Translations under genes and position numbers: made by a program
The notes under the pieces: generated by a model
The model's database searches: none
What the model was told of the DNA's origin: nothing
Seen by the model: only the letters and a program-made list of their open reading frames with translations
Assembly (NCBI GenBank): GCA_937880125.1
Contig: CALFLU010000080.1
Location: 1 to 20,780, forward strand
Direction: 5' to 3'
Length of the DNA: 20,780 bases
Source: an uncultured Eubacteriaceae bacterium
GTDB taxonomy: Bacteria > Bacillota > Clostridia > Eubacteriales > UBA1433
Part shown: piece after piece, positions 16,089 to 20,780 of the stretch
How positions within the stretch are numbered: position 1 is the first letter of the stretch
Layout: each line of letters opens with the position of its first letter

Positions 16089-16117
16089 TTCCGAAATTAA
16101 AAAACTTGTGTTATAAT
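16089..16117 (+). promoter_or_regulatory. Promoter of the PHP-rapZ-yvcK-whiA operon
   Basis: TATAAT (16112-16117) is preceded by TGT, giving an extended -10. A partial -35, TTCCGA (16089-16094), is 17 bases away. The start codon is about 29 bases downstream. Confidence 0.65.
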
Positions 16118-16133
16118 TCAATAAGAATACAAT

Positions 16134-16139
16134 GAGGTG
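16134..16139 (+). promoter_or_regulatory. Ribosome binding site that fixes the PHP protein start
   Basis: GAGGTG lies 6 bases before ATG 16146. A GTG codon in frame at 16137 falls inside this site and is rejected as the start. Confidence 0.65.
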
Positions 16140-16145
16140 CTCTTC

Positions 16146-16871
16146 ATGCAACTTACGGCAGACTACCACACCCACACCCTGTTTAGCCACGGCAAAAACA
16201 CCATAGAAGAAAATGTGCTCTGCGCGCGAGCAAAGGGCTTAAAAACCGTTTGTATCTCCGAGCATGCCGACGGTCATCGCCTCTATGGTGTTGACAAGGA
16301 AGGCTTGCTGCAAATTCAAGAAGAAATTTTGCGTCTGCGCAATCAATATCCCGACATTCAAATCTGCTTTGCCGTTGAAGCCAACATTGTCAAGCAAGAC
16401 GGCACGCTGGATGTGGATGCCTATAACGACATATTTGATCGCCTGCTTGTGGGTATGCATTTTTTTGTGCGATTCGATAAATTTTTTTATTATTACATAA
16501 TAAATTTGATGTCACGGTATTTGGGATTGTTTCGCAATTATTGCCGAAGACGCAACACGGATATTTTAATCAATTGCATACAAAAATATCCTCATATCTT
16601 TGCCATCACCCATCCGGGAGAGCGATTTTTGATTGATGCGGATCGTTTGAGCAAAGAATGCGCAAAGCACGATGTCGCCCTCGAAATCAACGCCGGCCAC
16701 GGCTATATGCATGCGCAAGATGCTGCCGTTGCAGCGGCAAACGGCGCCAAGATTATTTTGTCGTCGGATGCTCATTGTGCTGAAAATGTAGGCAATGTAG
16801 ACAAATGCATCGCCATTGCGCAAGAGGCAAACATCCCCATTTCACAAATTATAAACGCAGAGGAGGACTAG
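16146..16871 (+). CDS. PHP-domain metal-dependent phosphoesterase (YcdX-like)
   Basis: A 241-residue protein with a complete PHP domain, a trinuclear-metal hydrolase fold. All nine expected metal ligands can be placed by comparison with YcdX: His8 and His10 (DYHTHT), His15, His40 (SEHADGH), Glu79 (AVEANI), His105 (GMHFF), His156 (THPG), Asp208 and His210 (SSDAH). It is therefore probably an active phosphatase or phosphoesterase. The substrate is unknown, and histidinol phosphatase is not implied by the context. It heads the rapZ-yvcK-whiA operon and ends 4 bases before rapZ, an arrangement common in Clostridia. Confidence 0.9.
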   Translation: MQLTADYHTHTLFSHGKNTIEENVLCARAKGLKTVCISEHADGHRLYGVDKEGLLQIQEEILRLRNQYPDIQICFAVEANIVKQDGTLDVDAYNDIFDRLLVGMHFFVRFDKFFYYYIINLMSRYLGLFRNYCRRRNTDILINCIQKYPHIFAITHPGERFLIDADRLSKECAKHDVALEINAGHGYMHAQDAAVAAANGAKIILSSDAHCAENVGNVDKCIAIAQEANIPISQIINAEED

Positions 16872-16875
16872 TCAC

Positions 16876-17739
16876 ATGGAGTTGATAATTGTAACCGGCA
16901 TGAGCGGAGCCGGAAAGAGTGAGACCATTCACGCAATGGAAGATTTAGGGTATTATTGTGTGGACAATATCCCTCCTCAACTGATTCTTCCTTTTGTTGA
17001 GTTGTTAAATATGGAAAGCAAGTTGACCAAAGCGGCGCTGGTTTCCGACGTGCGTGTCGGTGAATTTTTTGACGACTTAGCTGTTGCCATCGAAAATATG
17101 GAAACCAAAAAAATGAATTTTAAAATTCTATTTTTGGAAGCCGACGACAAAGTCCTCATCAACCGATACAAAGCCTCCAGGCGCAAACACCCTCTAAGCC
17201 CCACGGGTCGCATTGAAGACGGCATCAAAAAAGAACGTGAAAAACTTGCTCCCATCAAAGAAAAAGCCAGCTACACCATGGATACCACCAACACCACAGC
17301 CAAGGAGCACCGCGATTCTTTGAAAATGATGTTTACCGACAGCAAGGCGTCCGATTCATTTTTGCTGAACATCACCTCTTTCGGTTTCAAATACGGCATC
17401 TGCGTTGACGCCGACTTGGTCTTTGACGTTCGCTTCCTGCCCAATCCTTTCTACATCAGCGAGCTAAAGCACCTGTCGGGCTCAGACGAAGAAGTTCGTG
17501 ATTATGTGTTTTCTTTTCCGCAAGCCACTGCATTCTTAAAAAAATTGGAAGAGTTGCTAGAGTTTTTGATTCCGTTTTATATCAACGAAGGAAAAAGCCA
17601 GCTCATCATTGCCATTGGCTGCACCGGTGGCCGGCACCGTTCCGTTGCCATCAGCGACAAGCTCTATCACGACATGAAGGCCGGGGGGCACTGGGCAAGC
17701 ATTGAACATAGAGATATTGATAAGGATACAAGAAAATGA
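16876..17739 (+). CDS. rapZ: RapZ/YvcJ-family nucleotide-binding protein
   Basis: A 287-residue P-loop protein. Walker A GMSGAGKS is at 8-15, followed by MEDLGYYCVDNIPP, LVSDVRVG and GRIEDGIKKER. The C-terminal domain carries GCTGGRHRS (248-256), a phosphate-binding signature of the family. In enteric bacteria RapZ is an RNA adaptor controlling glucosamine-6-phosphate synthase. In Bacillus the orthologue YvcJ binds and hydrolyses GTP and affects competence. The local role is inferred to be in cell-envelope precursor sensing. AGGAGG lies inside the end of the PHP gene, 9 bases before ATG. The stop overlaps the yvcK start by 4 bases. Confidence 0.95.
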   Translation: MELIIVTGMSGAGKSETIHAMEDLGYYCVDNIPPQLILPFVELLNMESKLTKAALVSDVRVGEFFDDLAVAIENMETKKMNFKILFLEADDKVLINRYKASRRKHPLSPTGRIEDGIKKEREKLAPIKEKASYTMDTTNTTAKEHRDSLKMMFTDSKASDSFLLNITSFGFKYGICVDADLVFDVRFLPNPFYISELKHLSGSDEEVRDYVFSFPQATAFLKKLEELLEFLIPFYINEGKSQLIIAIGCTGGRHRSVAISDKLYHDMKAGGHWASIEHRDIDKDTRK

Positions 17740-18716
17740 TGCAATCATTAAATAATTTACGCATTGTCGCCATTGGTGGCGGCAGCGGTTTGAGTGTTAT
17801 ACTAAAGGGACTGAAAAAAGTTTCCAAAAACATCACTGCCATTGTCAGCGTCGGCGACGACGGCGGCGGCAGCGGCATTATTCGAGAAGATTTAGGCATT
17901 TTGCCGCCGGGCGATATTCGCAGCTGCATTGTCTCTCTCGCAGACGACGAATCGGAAATGGCACATCTTTTGGCCTATCGATTCGAATCCGGACTTCTCA
18001 AGGGCCAATCCTTCGGCAACTTATTTATTGCTGCAATGCATTATCTCAAGGGCAACTTTGCCGAAGCGGTCAAGGCTGTCAGCGATGTGCTGAAAATTTC
18101 CGGAACCGTTTTGCCTGTTACCTTAGAAGATATGCGCTTGGTCGCGGAATTGGAAAACGGCGAAAAAGTCGTTGGCGAATCTTGCATTCCCGTTGTTTCG
18201 CAAACACTCGAAAGCCCCATTGCGCATATGAACATTGACCCACCTCATGCGCAGGCTTTTCGTTATTGTATCGATGCAATTTCGCAGGCCGACATTATTA
18301 TCCTCGGGCCGGGAAGTTTGTACACCAGCGTCATTCCCAACCTCTTGGTAGAAGGCATTCCTGCAGCGCTCGCACAAAGCAATGCCATAAAAATCTATTG
18401 CTGCAACATCATGACTCAACCCGGCGAAACTGATCGTTACACCGTGGCGGCTCATATTCATGCCATCGAAAACCATGTCAGCACACCCATTTTTGATTAC
18501 GTTTTTTATAACACCAACACAGATATCCATCCTCATATTCTTGCACGCTACAAAACAAAAAATACACAGATTGTTTTGTCGGGTGATTTATCCGGCTACC
18601 AACAAAAATATAAATTGATTCCCGACTATTTTTTAACATCGCAAAACAACTACCTTGTGCACGACACGGAAAAAATAGCTCAAAACATTTTAAAGATTTT
18701 AGAAGAAGGAAAATAA
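17736..18716 (+). CDS. yvcK: YvcK-family UDP-sugar-binding protein (CofD-like fold)
   Basis: A 326-residue protein, close to the family's usual length. It starts with the nucleotide-binding IGGGSGLS (13-20), then SVGDDGGGSGIIREDLG (38-54), PPGDIRSCIVSLAD (57-70), GQSFGNLFIAAM and LGPGSLYTSVIPNLLV. YvcK binds UDP-GlcNAc, supports growth on gluconeogenic carbon and helps position peptidoglycan synthesis. Its start overlaps the rapZ stop by 4 bases, with AAGGA 9 bases upstream. An adjacent ATG at 17739 is less well spaced. The stop directly abuts the whiA ATG. Confidence 0.95.
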   Translation: MMQSLNNLRIVAIGGGSGLSVILKGLKKVSKNITAIVSVGDDGGGSGIIREDLGILPPGDIRSCIVSLADDESEMAHLLAYRFESGLLKGQSFGNLFIAAMHYLKGNFAEAVKAVSDVLKISGTVLPVTLEDMRLVAELENGEKVVGESCIPVVSQTLESPIAHMNIDPPHAQAFRYCIDAISQADIIILGPGSLYTSVIPNLLVEGIPAALAQSNAIKIYCCNIMTQPGETDRYTVAAHIHAIENHVSTPIFDYVFYNTNTDIHPHILARYKTKNTQIVLSGDLSGYQQKYKLIPDYFLTSQNNYLVHDTEKIAQNILKILEEGK

Positions 18717-19646
18717 ATGCAATATATCGCCGATTTAAAGTCTACCCTCAGCACCTCTCCTTCTTTTGGCGAAAGCCCCATTGCGGAACTCTACGGATTT
18801 TTGCACGGCGCCTCAAGCCTGTCTTTTATTGCACAAGGCCGTCCCAACCTTTCTTTTGTTTCCGACAACGCGGCCGTAGCCAGGCGATATTATGGCATTA
18901 TCAAGGATATTTTCGGTTACAGTCCGTTTCTTTCTGTTGAAAAACCCAAAAACATTAAAAAAGGCACGCGATACATTCTCGGTTTTGAAGACGAATTATA
19001 CAGCCGTGAGATTTTAAGCTTTTACAATATTTTTGACCCATTTGAAAACGCATTTGACATGGATGTTGATTCGTTTTTCTTAAAAGAGAGAATCGACAAA
19101 ACCTCCTACCTCAAAGGATTGTTCTTGGGTTGCGGATACATGTCTCCGCCTAAAAAAACATATCACATTCAATTTAATATCAATGTTGCCTCGCGCGCTC
19201 AATCATTGATTGAAATGCTTCGCCTTTTTGATGTCAAATCCAACCTCACCGTCAGAGGCGACTACATCTCCGTGTACATTAAAAATCGTGAAAGCATTGC
19301 CATTTTCTTTGCACTCATCGGCGCACATCAGGCAATGTTGGACTTTGAAAATATTTTGATTTATAAAGATATTCGAAACGATACCATGCGTCTTATTAAA
19401 AGCGAAACAGCCAATATTCACAAAACCATCAACTCTGCCGACATCCAAATCAAGGCGATTAAAAAAATCGAGCAGCACAAAGGGCTCAACTGGCTCGATC
19501 AACGGCTATACGAAGCCGCGCAACTGCGCCTTGCCCACCCTACCGCTCCGCTCTCGGAGCTTTGCGAATATTTTTCACCAAAAATAAGCCGCACCGCGGC
19601 CTATAATCGCTATAAAAAAATCTTGTCCCTGGCAGAAGACATTTGA
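18717..19646 (+). CDS. whiA: WhiA-family DNA-binding protein
   Basis: A 309-residue WhiA homologue: an N-terminal domain derived from LAGLIDADG homing endonucleases (YLKGLFLGCGYMSPPKKTYH around 133-152) and a C-terminal helix-turn-helix. Typical C-terminal text is ETANIHKTINSADIQIKAI, LYEAAQLRLAHP, LSELCEYF and ISRTAAYNRYKKIL. The last helix differs from the usual ISKSGVNHRLRKI. In Bacillus, WhiA affects cell division and chromosome segregation; in actinomycetes it controls sporulation. AAGGA is 6 bases before ATG, inside yvcK. It is the last gene of the operon and is separated from the convergent LuxR-type gene by only 4 bases. Confidence 0.92.
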   Translation: MQYIADLKSTLSTSPSFGESPIAELYGFLHGASSLSFIAQGRPNLSFVSDNAAVARRYYGIIKDIFGYSPFLSVEKPKNIKKGTRYILGFEDELYSREILSFYNIFDPFENAFDMDVDSFFLKERIDKTSYLKGLFLGCGYMSPPKKTYHIQFNINVASRAQSLIEMLRLFDVKSNLTVRGDYISVYIKNRESIAIFFALIGAHQAMLDFENILIYKDIRNDTMRLIKSETANIHKTINSADIQIKAIKKIEQHKGLNWLDQRLYEAAQLRLAHPTAPLSELCEYFSPKISRTAAYNRYKKILSLAEDI

Positions 19647-19650
19647 CCGT

Positions 19651-20577
19651 TCAATTTTTTGATTTCATGATATTGATCAGCTGATAACGGTTGTTGATTT
19701 TCAATTTCTTATAAATATTTCTTATATGGGTTTTTATGGTATTTTCCGATAAAAACAGCGCCTTGGCAATTTCCGGATTCGACAGCCCTTGCAACAACAA
19801 TTCCACTACTTCGCGCTCTCTTTGCGAAATATTGTGCTGAACATAAAACGCCTTTGCCGCAGAATACTCGACATCCGAATTATAGTTTACATAAAAATAT
19901 TTTGAAAAATACATAAACGACAACACACTGCCACCCAAAAACCCCGCAAAGCTAAACACGATGATACTGTTTCTTGCAAGGGTGATATCCAATACAATAA
20001 AAGGCAAAAATACAATGCAGATCGTGCTGAATTGTTTGAGATGATGTCTTTTTTTTCGGTCACTTATTTTGGGCGACAAGCTAAAGCCGACAATGCCGCA
20101 AATAACCACCAAAATCATGGTGATAGGCAAAAAATATGAGATGACAAACAAAAATACCTGTGCCGTAAAACCTTGTATCGCCGCAATGGCAAGCATAATG
20201 TTGATAAACAACAGCACCGATACGCCTATGCAAATAATCACTCCACGCCGATAGCCTTTTTTTGACAACGGCATCAAACCCAACAGATAAATCACATAAC
20301 AACACTCCGTGCTCACCATGGACACAGCAATGATAACAGCAAAAACAATGCTGGTATTTTTCTCCCAAAGAGGCATGCCGTTTGCCACCAGCAAAAGGGA
20401 TATCAAATAGGTTGCCAAAATCACTGCGGGAAACCAATTGAGCAAAACCTGCATACCCAGTATTTTATCTTTGGAGCGCAAGTAAAAATAAAATGCCGTA
20501 ATGCTTTGTGTAAACACAAAGGAAAACACCAAAAATAAAAAAATAATAAACACTGTTGCCAAAATACCGATATGCAT
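19651..20577 (-). CDS. Multi-pass membrane protein with C-terminal LuxR-type DNA-binding domain
   Basis: A 308-residue fusion. Residues 1 to about 230 contain seven probable transmembrane helices (about 5-27, 45-66, 76-100, 113-135, 141-163, 185-202, 207-229). The cytosolic residues 245-308 form a LuxR/GerE helix-turn-helix: ISQREREVVELLLQGLSN, EIAKALFLSENTIKTHIRNI, YKKLKINNRYQL. No receiver or kinase domain is present, so the membrane part is presumably the sensor and the protein is a one-component regulator. The signal is unknown. GAGGAG is 7 bases before ATG. An inverted repeat around its own -10 box suggests autoregulation. The gene is monocistronic. Confidence 0.85.
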   Translation of the reverse strand: MHIGILATVFIIFLFLVFSFVFTQSITAFYFYLRSKDKILGMQVLLNWFPAVILATYLISLLLVANGMPLWEKNTSIVFAVIIAVSMVSTECCYVIYLLGLMPLSKKGYRRGVIICIGVSVLLFINIMLAIAAIQGFTAQVFLFVISYFLPITMILVVICGIVGFSLSPKISDRKKRHHLKQFSTICIVFLPFIVLDITLARNSIIVFSFAGFLGGSVLSFMYFSKYFYVNYNSDVEYSAAKAFYVQHNISQREREVVELLLQGLSNPEIAKALFLSENTIKTHIRNIYKKLKINNRYQLINIMKSKN

Positions 20578-20598
20578 AAAGCACTCCTCGCTGTTTTT

Positions 20599-20623
20599 TC
20601 ATTCTTTATTATATCATGAATGA
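20599..20623. promoter_or_regulatory. LuxR-type gene promoter within an inverted repeat
   Basis: TGATATAAT on the minus strand (TATAAT at 20608-20613) is flanked by TCATTC (20599-20604) and GAATGA (20618-20623), a dyad centred on the -10 box. The -35 is not consensus. Confidence 0.5.
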
Positions 20624-20678
20624 CTTTTTCCCACGATAAAAATAGCGTTATCTCAAAAAAATGAAATACAAAAAAGAC

Positions 20679-20706
20679 TTTACATTATTTTTTTTTATTG
20701 TATACT
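20679..20706 (+). promoter_or_regulatory. Promoter of tRNA-Tyr
   Basis: TTTACA (20679-20684), a 16-base spacer and TATACT (20701-20706) lie 20 bases upstream of the tRNA 5' end. Confidence 0.7.
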
Positions 20707-20725
20707 AAATAGGTATCAAAAATAC

Positions 20726-20780
20726 GGAGGGGTGCCCGAGTGGTTAAAGGGGGCGGACTGTAAATCCGTTGGCTCAGCCT
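20726..20780 (+). tRNA. tRNA-Tyr (anticodon GTA), 3' end cut by window edge
   Basis: The acceptor strand GGAGGGG is followed by the D-arm (GCCCGAGTGGTTAAAGGGGG) and an anticodon arm GCGGA/TCCGT. Its seven-base loop CTGTAAA holds anticodon GTA at 20760-20762. The start of a long variable arm (GGCTCAGCCT) fits a class II tRNA, as bacterial tRNA-Tyr is. The rest of the gene lies beyond the window. Confidence 0.95.

Noticed and set aside
1..20780. CRISPR arrays, insertion sequences, prophage genes or attachment sites
   Set aside because: No repeat-spacer pattern, transposase, integrase or direct repeats were seen. The tRNA-Tyr at the right edge could host an integration, but its 3' end is outside the window.

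Overview
The window looks like chromosomal DNA of a low-to-moderate GC Firmicute, most likely an anaerobic clostridial lineage. Four things point there: the rapZ-yvcK-whiA cluster, a pfkA-pyk glycolytic operon, MurT/GatD-type and ACT/UPF0210 gene pairs, and strong AGGAGG-type ribosome binding sites with sigma-A-like promoters (TTGACA / TATAAT, several of them TGNTATAAT). No phage, IS, CRISPR or plasmid genes were seen. Gene density is high and every intergenic gap is shorter than 300 bases.

Left part (1-7060). A 3'-truncated cysteine desulfurase runs leftward off the window. Divergent from it are a bactofilin and a MurE-family ligase. They converge, through a bidirectional terminator at about 3186-3212, on a four-gene leftward operon: MurT-like ligase, GatD-like protein, small ACT-domain protein and UPF0210 (DUF711) protein. 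This is the most unusual region. The MurE-like enzyme keeps its ATP-binding and UDP-muramoyl-peptide motifs, but both motifs that read the added diaminopimelate are rewritten (CHPR for DNPR, GLGHY for GKGHE). The GatD-like protein has lost both the catalytic Cys and His of the glutaminase site, and its MurT-like partner is divergent in the C-terminal domain.

Middle part (7195-15931). A polar amino-acid ABC operon (binding protein, permease, ATPase) has an internal hairpin that probably lowers expression after the binding protein. Next come a hotdog-fold thioesterase, a small protein of unknown function, the pfkA-pyk operon, and a metNIQ methionine transporter operon. The metNIQ operon has a strong promoter overlapped by an inverted repeat, and no room for an S-box riboswitch.

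Right part (16146-20780). A PHP-domain phosphoesterase, rapZ, yvcK and whiA form a tightly packed rightward operon. It converges, with 4 bases between stop codons, on a membrane protein carrying a C-terminal LuxR-type DNA-binding domain. The window ends inside a tRNA-Tyr(GTA) gene with its own promoter.

All functional calls are from reading motifs and gene order. No database search was run.
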